From Blastococcus sp. HT6-30 (GTDB lineage Bacteria > Actinomycetota > Actinomycetes > Mycobacteriales > Geodermatophilaceae): a DNA stretch of 64,000 nucleotides. A program made the translations under genes and the position numbers. Numbering within the stretch: the stretch's first letter is position 1; each line of letters begins with the position of its first letter. Below the pieces are notes generated by a model. That model made no database searches, was not told where the DNA came from, and worked only from the letters and a program-made list of their open reading frames with translations. The stretch lies in contig NZ_CP155792.1 of the NCBI RefSeq assembly GCF_039729015.1, positions 764,001 through 828,000 on the forward strand, given 5' to 3'. Of this stretch, positions 1 through 7,162 are shown piece by piece.

Positions 1-2
1 CT

Positions 3-731
3 GAGGCCCTGGGTGCCGACGTCGTCGGAGCGGCGCCCAGCGGCGGGTGGCGGAGCGCCGTCGTCGCGGGCGTCCGCCGTCCGGTGCCCCGCTCGGTCCA
101 GCTGCGGCTCGACGTGGAGGACCGGGTGGACCACCTGCCCGGTCAGCACTACGTGGTGCGGCTGACCGCGCCCGACGGGTACACCGCGCAGCGCTCGTAC
201 TCGATTGCGTCGGCCCCCGGCGATCCGCTGCTGGAGCTGTTCGTGGAGCGGCTGGACGACGGCGAGGTCTCCACGCACCTGGCCGACGTCGTCGAGCCCG
301 GTGACGTGCTCGAGGTCCGCGGTCCGATCGGCGGCTGGTTCGTCTGGGACGGCGAGAGCCCGGCGCTGCTGCTCGCCGGCGGCAGCGGGGTCGTGCCGTT
401 CGTCTCGATGCTGCGCACCGCGCGGGCACTGCGGCGCACCGACCTGCTGCGGATCGCCGTCTCGGTGCGGACCCTGGAGCAGCTGCCGTACGCCGACGAG
501 CTGCTGCAGGCCGGGGCGCTGGTCGTGACGACGAGGGAGGCGCGCGGCATCCGGCCGGCCGGCCGGCTCACCGGGGCCGACCTGGTGCCGCTGTGGGAGC
601 CGGGCCAGACGGTGTACGTCTGCGGCTCGGGCGGGTTCGCGGAGTCGGCCACCGGGCTGCTGGTGGAGCTGGGCGTGCCCCCGTCGGTCATCCGGGTGGA
701 GCGTTTCGGCCCCAGCGGGGCGCCGGTCTGA
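3..731 (+). CDS. FAD/NAD-binding oxidoreductase, 5' end outside window
   Basis: This is a ferredoxin-reductase-type flavoprotein that would move electrons between NAD(P)H and a partner redox protein. The frame is open from the first bases, so the N-terminus is missing or lies just outside. A GTG at 84 is possible, but conserved-looking sequence (WRSAVVAGVRR) precedes it. The FAD-binding barrel shows RSYSIAS, which contacts the flavin. The nucleotide domain shows LLAGGSGVVPFVSML and the late VYVCGSGGFAES. There is no C-terminal 2Fe-2S ferredoxin cysteine cluster, so it is the short reductase form. Such genes often follow a sulfite-oxidase-like molybdoenzyme, which cannot be seen here. The substrate is unknown. 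Confidence 0.85.
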   Translation, partial: EALGADVVGAAPSGGWRSAVVAGVRRPVPRSVQLRLDVEDRVDHLPGQHYVVRLTAPDGYTAQRSYSIASAPGDPLLELFVERLDDGEVSTHLADVVEPGDVLEVRGPIGGWFVWDGESPALLLAGGSGVVPFVSMLRTARALRRTDLLRIAVSVRTLEQLPYADELLQAGALVVTTREARGIRPAGRLTGADLVPLWEPGQTVYVCGSGGFAESATGLLVELGVPPSVIRVERFGPSGAPV

Positions 732-1066
732 TCGGGTGGTCCACTGGGCCGGGTCAGCCCGGCCGGGTGCCCGCCGCCTCGGCGAGGTTCGGCCAGACCT
801 CGCCCGCCGCGGCGTGGCGCGCGCTGCCTCGGCCAGCGCGGCGGAGGCGAGCACGTCGGCCGACTGCGGCCGCGGACCGGGCGGGGGCGCGGGGCGACGA
901 CCTGCGGCGCGGTCCGTACGCCGGACCCATGACGCGCGTCGCGGTCGCTCCGGTCGGCCGCGATCTCGCCGCCCCGGGTGTGTGGCCGGCGTGCCCTCGG
1001 GTAGGCCGCCGGAACGGACGTACCGCCCGTTCCCCGGTCCCGGTGTCCGACGATCGGAGGAGCACC
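732..1066. other. Intergenic region without a recognised gene
   Basis: About 335 bases separate the oxidoreductase from the FNT channel. No frame gives a protein-like product with good codon bias. The only clear element is a ribosome binding site, GGAGGAG at 1056-1062, just before the channel start. No convincing hairpin terminator or promoter could be chosen by eye. Confidence 0.5.
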
Positions 1067-1897
1067 GTGGAGGACCAGGAGCAGGACCAGAAGCGTGCCG
1101 AGCTGGGGGACACGGACGTCCCCGCCGAGGACGAGATCGCCGAGGCGTTCGAGAAGATCGTCAGCGAGGGCGCCCAGCGGCTGCACCGCCGGTGGCGGGA
1201 GGTGCTGGCGACCGGCCTGGCCGGCGGGCTCGAGGTGGCCGTCGGTGTGCTGGCGCTGCTGGCGGTCCTCGCCGCGACCGGCAGCGAGCTGCTCGCCGGC
1301 CTCGGGTTCAGCATCGGCTTCATCGCGCTCATGCTCGGCCGCAGCGAGCTGTTCACCGAAGGTTTCCTGGTCCCGGTGACCGCAGTGTTCGCCGGTCGTG
1401 CCGGGACCGCGCAGCTGGCGAAGCTCTGGGCCGGGACGCTGGTCGCGAACCTGGTCGGCGGCTGGCTGGTCATGTGGCTGGTCGTGCTGGGGTTCCCCGA
1501 CCTGACGGACGTCGCCGTCGAGTCCGCACGGCACTTCGTCGAAGCTCCGCTGGACCTCCAGTCGGCCTCCTTGGCCTTCCTCGGCGGCAGCGTCATCACG
1601 CTGATGACGCGCATGCAGCACGGCGCGCACTCGGAGGGCGGCAAGATCGTCGCCTCCGTCATCGGCGGCTTCCTCCTCGCCGGCCTGATGCTGTTCCACT
1701 CGATCCTCGACTCGCTGCTGATCTTCGGCGCCCTGCACGCCGGCGCCCCGTTCGGCTACGGGGACTGGCTGGCCTGGTTCTGGTACACCGTGCTGCTCAA
1801 CATGGCCGGAGGACTGTTCGTGATCACGCTCATCCGCCTGGTGCGGAGCAAGGAGCTGCTCGAGCGGGAGCGCGCGGCGGTCGCCGCAGGTCGGTAG
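1067..1897 (+). CDS. Formate/nitrite transporter (FNT) family channel
   Basis: A 276-residue integral membrane protein of the FNT family, whose members pass formate, nitrite or related small anions. The first 45 or so residues are acidic and soluble. Six hydrophobic segments follow, including GLEVAVGVLALLAVLAATG, GFSIGFIALMLGRSELFTEG and LVANLVGGWLVMWLVVLG. The LGRSELFTEG stretch and the later HSILDSLLIFGALHAG stretch are typical of FNT proteins with long soluble N-termini. The GTG start at 1067 is chosen because GGAGGAG lies four bases upstream. It stands alone on its strand. The transported ion cannot be told from sequence. Confidence 0.88.
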   Translation: MEDQEQDQKRAELGDTDVPAEDEIAEAFEKIVSEGAQRLHRRWREVLATGLAGGLEVAVGVLALLAVLAATGSELLAGLGFSIGFIALMLGRSELFTEGFLVPVTAVFAGRAGTAQLAKLWAGTLVANLVGGWLVMWLVVLGFPDLTDVAVESARHFVEAPLDLQSASLAFLGGSVITLMTRMQHGAHSEGGKIVASVIGGFLLAGLMLFHSILDSLLIFGALHAGAPFGYGDWLAWFWYTVLLNMAGGLFVITLIRLVRSKELLERERAAVAAGR

Positions 1898-1967
1898 GGG
1901 CGCGCCTCCACCCGCGGCCTGGCCGGCGTCACCATCCTGGCGGCGGGTTCCTGACGCGCCGCGACGT

Positions 1968-2513
1968 CTACCCCCGCGCCGCCCGGCGGATCGTCGAGAC
2001 GTACCGCGCGGTGCCCAGGCGCTGGAGCGCCAGGCTCAGCGGGCCGGCGATCCGGGCGGCCGGTGAGGCCAGCCGGAAGAACACCCGGATCCGGTAGACG
2101 ACGTCGCCCTCCGGCGTCAGCCGCACGGTGAACCGCTCCTCGCCGCTCTCCGGATGACCGGGCAGGGTGCCGTAGGCGAAGCCGCGCTCGTCGACCTCGG
2201 TGCCGGCCCAGACGACCCGGCAGGGGAGGTCGTAGCCGAACCGGGGAAGCCCGGCGGTGAGGACGACGACGGTGCCCGGCGCGCCGGCCGGGCCGTCGGC
2301 GCGCACCCGGAAGCCGGCGCCGCGCTGGGCGCGCCAGTCGAGGACGGCGGCGGTGGCCCGCTCGAACGCCGCCGGCCCGGTACCCACGACCGCGGCGTGC
2401 TCGGCGGAGTGGTAACCGGCCGGCAGCACGGGGCTCCCGGTCGCGCCCACCTCGGCGTAGGTCAGCGGTGCACCGCGGAAGTCGGCCGGATCGGTCGCGC
2501 GCAGGAGGCCCAC
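1968..2513 (-). CDS. DUF1990 domain protein
   Basis: A 181-residue protein of the DUF1990 family, which has no proven function. Family features are LTYAEVGAT near the N-terminus, LPAGYH, and GFAYGTLPGHPESGEERF in the second half, followed by a VVYRIRVFFRLASP strand. These proteins resemble a SRPBCC-like fold. The start is GTG at 2513; longer versions would run into the divergent HipA-like gene that begins at 2557. The short divergent spacer (2514-2556) must hold both promoters. No signal peptide or membrane span is visible. Confidence 0.85.
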   Translation of the reverse strand: MGLLRATDPADFRGAPLTYAEVGATGSPVLPAGYHSAEHAAVVGTGPAAFERATAAVLDWRAQRGAGFRVRADGPAGAPGTVVVLTAGLPRFGYDLPCRVVWAGTEVDERGFAYGTLPGHPESGEERFTVRLTPEGDVVYRIRVFFRLASPAARIAGPLSLALQRLGTARYVSTIRRAARG

Positions 2514-2556
2514 GCGACCAGTGTGGCCCGCTCCGCGCGGGTAGGTTGACCGCACT

Positions 2557-3411
2557 GTGCTGCCCGCCGTCACCGCCACCCGCTACGTCACCCCGCTGCG
2601 CGAGGGTGGTTCGCTGCCTGGGCTCATGGAGGCCGACGACCTCGGCACGTACGTGGTGAAGTGGCGCGCGGCCGGGCAGGGCGTCAAGGTGCTCGTCGCC
2701 GAGGTCGTCTGTGCCGAGCTGGCCCGGGCGCTCGGGCTGCCGGTGCCCGCTCTGGTCACCGTCGACGTCGCCGCCGAGCTGGCGGTGGGCGAGCCCGACC
2801 ACGAGGTCCAGGAGCTGCTGCAGCGTTCGGCCGGGCGCAACCTGGGGCTGGACTACCTCCCCGGCGCCCTCGACTTCGAGGCCGGTGCCGACGGCGTCGA
2901 CCCGGAGCTGGCCGGCCGGGTGCTGTGGTTCGACGCGCTGATCGGCAACGTCGACCGGTCGTGGCGCAACCCGAACATGCTGTTCTGGCACGGCCGGCTG
3001 CAGCTGATCGACCACGGTGCCGCGCTGACGTTCCACCACCACTGGCCCGGCGCCGAGGCCGCCGTCACCCGGCCCTACGACGCCTCGTCGCACGCCCTGG
3101 TCGAGTGCGCGCCCGACGTACCGGCGGCCGACGCGGCGCTGGCCCACCGGGTCACCCGGCCGCTGCTCGAAGCGGTGCTGGCCCAGGTGCCCGACGAGTG
3201 GCTGGCCGACGACGGCGAGCAGCCGGTGCACGCCGTCCGCGCCCGGTACGCGGGGCAGCTGCTGGCCCGGCTGGCCGCCCGCGACGCGTGGCTGCCCGGG
3301 CTGGTGTCGGCCGCGGCGGCCGGAGGAGCGGGCCGCCGGCGTGCTCCCGTCGGTGCCAACCGGCCCGGGTGGCTGGGTCCGCCGCCGCCCGAGGGGATGA
3401 GCCAGCGATGA
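2557..3411 (+). CDS. HipA-like kinase family protein
   Basis: A 284-residue single-domain protein of the HipA-like kinase family found in actinobacteria. It is shorter than E. coli HipA (about 440 residues) and has no N-terminal subdomain. Kinase-like signatures are VVKW (candidate ATP-binding lysine), LWFDALIGNVDRSWRNPNML, which resembles the catalytic-loop D...N pattern, and LQLIDHGAALTF, which resembles the metal-binding loop. The 40 C-terminal residues are Pro/Gly/Arg rich. The DUF3037 gene follows with a four-base ATGA overlap, so the two are translated together. No HipB-like antitoxin is nearby. Substrate and toxicity are unknown. Confidence 0.82.
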   Translation: MLPAVTATRYVTPLREGGSLPGLMEADDLGTYVVKWRAAGQGVKVLVAEVVCAELARALGLPVPALVTVDVAAELAVGEPDHEVQELLQRSAGRNLGLDYLPGALDFEAGADGVDPELAGRVLWFDALIGNVDRSWRNPNMLFWHGRLQLIDHGAALTFHHHWPGAEAAVTRPYDASSHALVECAPDVPAADAALAHRVTRPLLEAVLAQVPDEWLADDGEQPVHAVRARYAGQLLARLAARDAWLPGLVSAAAAGGAGRRRAPVGANRPGWLGPPPPEGMSQR

Positions 3412-3812
3412 GCGCGCCGACGGCGAGGGACACCTTCGAGTACGCGGTGCTGCGGGTCGTGCCGCGCGTGGAGCGGGGCGAGTCGCTCAACGCCGGCGTG
3501 CTCGTCTACTGCAGGCAGCGCGACTACCTGGGCTCCCGGCTGTACCTCGACGTCGAACGGTTGCGGGCCCTGGACCCGACCGCCGACCCGGTGGCGATCG
3601 GCCGGGCTCTGCAGGCGGCCGCCGACGTCTGCTCGGCCGACCCGGGCGCTGGCGCCGCCGGACGGGAGGCGCTCGGCTCCCGGTTCCGGTGGCTCACCGC
3701 GCCGCGCAGCACCGTCATCCAGCCGGGGCCGGTGCACACCGGGCTCACGACGGACCCCGACGCCGAGGCCGACCGCCTCCTGTCGCTGCTGGTGCTGCCC
3801 GTCGCCGGTTGA
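3408..3812 (+). CDS. DUF3037 domain protein, partner of HipA-like kinase
   Basis: A 134-residue protein matching DUF3037. It starts at the ATG that overlaps the stop of the HipA-like gene (ATGA). Recognisable segments are TFEYAVLRVVPRVERGE at the N-terminus, NAGVLVYC, and SRFRWLTAPRSTVIQPGPVH in the second half. It has no signal peptide or membrane span. The pairing of DUF3037 with a HipA-like kinase recurs in bacteria and suggests joint action, but the biochemical role of DUF3037 is unknown. It could be a substrate, an inhibitor or a regulator of the kinase. Confidence 0.83.
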   Translation: MSAPTARDTFEYAVLRVVPRVERGESLNAGVLVYCRQRDYLGSRLYLDVERLRALDPTADPVAIGRALQAAADVCSADPGAGAAGREALGSRFRWLTAPRSTVIQPGPVHTGLTTDPDAEADRLLSLLVLPVAG

Positions 3813-3911
3813 CCGCCACCGGTCGCCTGCGATTGACCGTCGGATCACCGGGCCGTGGCGGCGGCCGGTTTGGCTGCGAGGGCCCCCACCTCTTCGCGAC
3901 CAGAGGGACCG

Positions 3912-5859
3912 ATGACCGACATCCGCAAGCCGCGCGCCCGCGCTCCTGCCGCTGCTGACCACCGTCCGGCACGGCAGTCGCAGCCACACGACCTGCTTCT
4001 ACAAGTGCGGGAACGCCTGCGACAGCGCCATCCCCAACCCGACAACCCCACCTTCGCCGACGTCGTCCAGAGCTCGTTCAGCCGGCGCAGCACGCTCAAG
4101 GCGGTCGGCGTCAGCGCCCTCGTCGTCGCCGCCGGACCGGTCCTCCCGGCCGCGGCCCACGGCCCCTCCAGGCGCGACGGCGACGGGAGCGGCGGGGGCC
4201 CGACCTTCGAGCCGGTCGAGCAGAACTTCCTCGACGAGCTCGTGGTCCCCGCCGGCTACGCCTACAGCGTGGTCATGCGGTGGGGGGGACCCGGTCGAGG
4301 ACGGGGCGCCGCCGTTCGACGTGGACGCGCAGACGCCGGACGCGCAGGCGAAGCAGTTCGGGTACAACTGCGACTTCATCGGCTGGCTGCCGCTGGGCGA
4401 GCGCAAGGCGCTCCTGGTCGTCAACCACGAGTACACCGACGAGCAGCTGATGTTCGCCGGTGTCGCCGACGAAGAAGGCGCCGGGGACATCCCCGACGAG
4501 CAGAAGCGCATCGCCGTGATGGTGCACGGCATCTCGGTGGTGCAGGTCCACCGTGTCGGCCGGACGGGTGAGTGGCGAGCGACGCCCGAGCGCGACCGCA
4601 ACCGCCGGATCACCACCGAGACGACGTTCCACCTGACCGGGCCGGCCGCCGGCTCCGAGTACCTGCGGACCAGCGCGCACCCCGAGGGCCGGACCGTCCT
4701 GGGCACGCTGAACAACTGTGCCGGCGGGGTCACCCCGTGGGGGACGACGCTGCACGGCGAGGAGAACTTCAACCAGTACTTCGGGACGACGGCGCCGATC
4801 AGCGACGCCACCCAGCTCGCGGCGCTGCGGCGTTACGGCGTCGGCCCGGAGGACGTCCCCACCCGCCGGTGGCACACCGTCGACCCGCGGTTCGACCTGA
4901 GCAAGGAGCCCAACGAGGTCAACCGCTTCGGCTGGGTCGTCGAGGTCGACCCCTACGACCCCACCTCCACGCCGAGGAAGCACACCGCCCTGGGTCGCTT
5001 CAAGCACGAGGGCGCCGACGTCCAGATCGCCACGGACGGCCGGGTGGTCGCCTACTCCGGCGACGACGAGCGCTTCGACTACATCTACAAGTTCGTGTCG
5101 GGGAAGAAGTACCGGGAGGGTCACGACAGGGCGACGCGGCAGCACAACATGACCCTGCTGGAGGACGGCGACCTCTACGTGGCCCGATTCACCGGCGACT
5201 CCCGGCCGCGGAGATCGACGGGAGCGGTCGCCTGCCCTCGGACGGCGAGTTCGACGGCACCGGCCAGTGGATCCCGCTGGTCGAGTACGGCCAGTCGATG
5301 ATCCCCGGCAAGGACGTCGCCTGGGTCCTGACCTTCACCCGCCAGGCCGCCGACCGGCTCGGCAAGCTGGTCGACGAGAACGGCGACTTCCCCGACCCCG
5401 CGAACGTCCAGGTCATCGACCCGGCGAAGCTGCCGACCATGATGGACCGGCCGGAGGACATCCAGGTCAACCCGGTCAACGGGCGGGTGTACGCCGCCCT
5501 GACCAACAACTCGAACCGCACCGGGCAGAACGGCCGGCCGGGTGCGGACGAGGCGGACCCGCTCACCCGCTCCTGGGCGCGGCACGAACGACGGCCTCTT
5601 CGCCGTCCCGACGGCCGGCCCGGAGCGGGGCCACCTCAAGGGCGTTCCTGACCGTTCCCTTCGGAGCGGAGTACAGCGGTCCGATGATCCCGGCCGACGG
5701 CCGGTCGGTGTTCGTGTCGGCGCAGCATCCGGGCGAGACCACGGGCTCGACGCGCGACCACCCGTCGAGCACGTGGCCCGACCGGCTGCCCCAGCGGCCG
5801 TTCCCGAGGCCCAGCGTCGCGGTGGCTACCGCACCGACGGTGGGCGCGTCGGCAGTTGA
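3912..5859 (+). pseudogene. Broken phoX-type alkaline phosphatase
   Basis: The remains of a PhoX (DUF839) phosphatase, normally a Tat-exported Ca/Fe enzyme that releases phosphate outside the cell. The Tat signal SRRSTLKAVGVSALVVAA and long family-like stretches are present but spread over three frames. Apparent indels lie near 3952 (+1), 4040, 4282-4288 (+1 in a seven-G run), 5203 (-1 C), 5641 (+1 G) and 5826 (-1). The segment between PLTRS (about 5570) and GTNDGLFAVPTAGP appears to have lost many codons that family members carry. Restoring frame recovers a plausible C-terminus ending at 5859. The internal deletion favours a real pseudogene, although the homopolymer indels could partly be sequencing error. 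Confidence 0.85.
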
Positions 5860-5866
5860 GGAAGGA

Positions 5867-5903
5867 GCGCGAGCCCCGCACCGGTCCGGTGCGGGGCTCG
5901 CGC
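5867..5903. terminator. Perfect hairpin between phoX remnant and pterin dehydratase
   Basis: An 18-base perfect inverted repeat (GCGCGAGCCCCGCACCGG and its complement) with a one-base centre, lying between two convergent genes. No U-tract follows on either side, as is usual for high-GC actinobacterial terminators. It probably ends transcription from both directions. Confidence 0.75.
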
Positions 5904-5908
5904 CGTCC

Positions 5909-6199
5909 CTAGGGGAGGAGGGCGTCGATCCGGCGGGCGAGCTCCAGGTCCAGCTCGCTGACGCCGCCGGCCGAGTGGCTGACCAGCGTCAGGTGCAGCG
6001 TCCGGAAGCGCAGGTCGACGTCGGGGTGGTGGTCCATCTCCTCCGCCACGTCGGCGATGGCTCCGATCGCGGCCACGGCGTCGCGGAAGCCGGGCAGCTC
6101 GATGGTGCGGTGGATCCCCTCGCCGTCCCCCGACCACCGGGGCAGACCGTGGAGGGCAGCGGCGAGGTCGTCGGGGGAGAGGCGGGGTGGGCGGGGCAT
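5909..6199 (-). CDS. 4a-hydroxytetrahydrobiopterin dehydratase (pterin carbinolamine dehydratase)
   Basis: A 96-residue protein, the full length for this small family. It dehydrates 4a-hydroxytetrahydropterins made by aromatic hydroxylases, and family members also act in molybdopterin metabolism. The signature is EEMDHHPDVDLRFRTLHLTLVSHSAGG: the histidine pair after the acidic stretch and the later HLTLVSHSAGG histidine are the expected active-site residues. WSGDGEGIHRTIELPGF is typical of the N-terminal half. No aromatic amino acid hydroxylase is visible nearby, so the substrate in this cell is open. It lies 82 bases downstream of cysH on the same strand, behind a palindromic repeat. Confidence 0.92.
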   Translation of the reverse strand: MPRPPRLSPDDLAAALHGLPRWSGDGEGIHRTIELPGFRDAVAAIGAIADVAEEMDHHPDVDLRFRTLHLTLVSHSAGGVSELDLELARRIDALLP

Positions 6200-6216
6200 G
6201 CGTCCATGGTGCCGTG

Positions 6217-6284
6217 CTGGAGCGGCCTCGTCCCGAGGCTCACCCTGAGCGTGCGAAGGGTGAGGAGGACGGGGTCCTCCTTCA
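6217..6284 (-). repeat. Stop-codon-linked palindromic repeat, copy A
   Basis: On the minus strand, directly from the cysH stop: TGAAGGAGGACCCCGTCC, a middle with CGCACGCTCAGGGTGAGCC, then GGGACGAGGCCGC. The outer arms GGACCCCGTCC and GGACGAGGCC can pair. The same layout recurs at 55242, 56216 and 57305, each time at a stop codon. Its probable role is a terminator or 3'-end stabiliser for cysH mRNA. Confidence 0.6.
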
Positions 6285-6992
6285 GGTGTGCAGGCCGCAC
6301 TCGACCTTGTTCTTGCCCGCCCAGCGGCCGGCGCGCGGGTCCTCGCCCGGCGCGACCGGGCGGGTGCAGGGCGCGCAGCCGATCGAGCCGTACCCGACCT
6401 CGAGCAGGGGGTTCACCGGGATCTGGTGCTCGGCGATGTACCCGTCGACGAGGTCCTGGGTCCAGGCCGCGATGGGGTTGACCTTGACCATGCCGCGCTT
6501 CGCGTCCCAATCGACCAACTTGGTGTGCTCACGCGTCGCGGACTCGTCGCGGCGCACACCGGATCCCCACGCGTCGAAGCCCGCGAGGGCCTCGGCCAGC
6601 GGTGTCACCTTGCGCAGCGAGCAGCACAGGTCCGGGTCGCGCTCGTGGAGCCGGGGGCCGAAGTCGCGGTCCTGCTCGGCGACGGTCCGCGGCGGGGTGA
6701 CGTTGAGCAGCGTGATCGGGAGGACGGAGCTGATCCAGTCGCGGGTGCCGATGGTCTCGGCGAAGTGGTAGCCGGTGTCGAGGAAGATCACGTTGACGCC
6801 GGGGATCGCGCGGCCGGCGAGGTGGGCCAGCAGCCCGTCGGCCATCGAGGACGTGACGGCGAACCGGTCACCGAACTGCTCCCCGGCCCAGGTTAGGACC
6901 GCAAGGGCCTGCTCGACCGGGTCGGTGATCCCGGCGAAGCGGGCATCGGCGTCAGCTGCGAGCTCCGGAGTCGGCGAGATGGCCGTGGTCAT
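6282..6992 (-). CDS. cysH: Assimilatory adenylyl-sulfate (APS) reductase
   Basis: A 236-residue enzyme that reduces adenylyl sulfate to sulfite and AMP in sulfate assimilation. The Fe-S form is shown by paired cysteines C123-C124 (DLCCSLRK) and C206/C209 (GCAPC), which bind a 4Fe-4S cluster. The catalytic C-terminal cysteine is C232 in ECGLH. This pattern marks an APS reductase rather than a PAPS reductase. The PP-loop-like SSMADGLLAHL lies near residues 48-58. The ATG at 6992 overlaps the stop of the upstream Zn-ribbon gene (ATGA), so it is translationally coupled within the sulfite reductase operon. No cysDN is in the window. Confidence 0.94.
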   Translation of the reverse strand: MTTAISPTPELAADADARFAGITDPVEQALAVLTWAGEQFGDRFAVTSSMADGLLAHLAGRAIPGVNVIFLDTGYHFAETIGTRDWISSVLPITLLNVTPPRTVAEQDRDFGPRLHERDPDLCCSLRKVTPLAEALAGFDAWGSGVRRDESATREHTKLVDWDAKRGMVKVNPIAAWTQDLVDGYIAEHQIPVNPLLEVGYGSIGCAPCTRPVAPGEDPRAGRWAGKNKVECGLHT

Positions 6993-7162
6993 TGCTGCAC
7001 CCCCGTGGCGAGAAGTCGGACGGTGAACGCACGGAGGCAGGCGCCGCAACGCCAGCCGCCGGCCGACTCCCCGTCGTAGGGGGTCAGCTCCTCGTCCCCG
7101 CAGTACGGGCAGTGGAACACCGGCAGCTGCCGGGTCCTTCCCGTGTCCGGCTCCTCGGTCAC
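6989..7162 (-). CDS. Small Zn-ribbon protein between sulfite reductase and cysH
   Basis: A 57-residue protein. It starts with GTG at 7162, overlapping the sulfite reductase stop (GTGA), and ends overlapping the cysH start (ATGA). Two CxxC knuckles, FHCPYCGDEEL and WRCGACLRAF, form a probable rubredoxin-like or zinc ribbon. Its tight placement between two Fe-S enzymes of one pathway suggests a role in sulfite reductase or APS reductase activity, for example electron transfer or assembly. That is inference from position. It is too small to carry a catalytic domain. Confidence 0.85.
   Translation of the reverse strand: MTEEPDTGRTRQLPVFHCPYCGDEELTPYDGESAGGWRCGACLRAFTVRLLATGVQQ

Noticed and set aside
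149-1738. A 529-residue minus-strand frame across the oxidoreductase and FNT genes
   Set aside because: Both plus-strand genes have family motifs, and the frame ignores the gene boundary.
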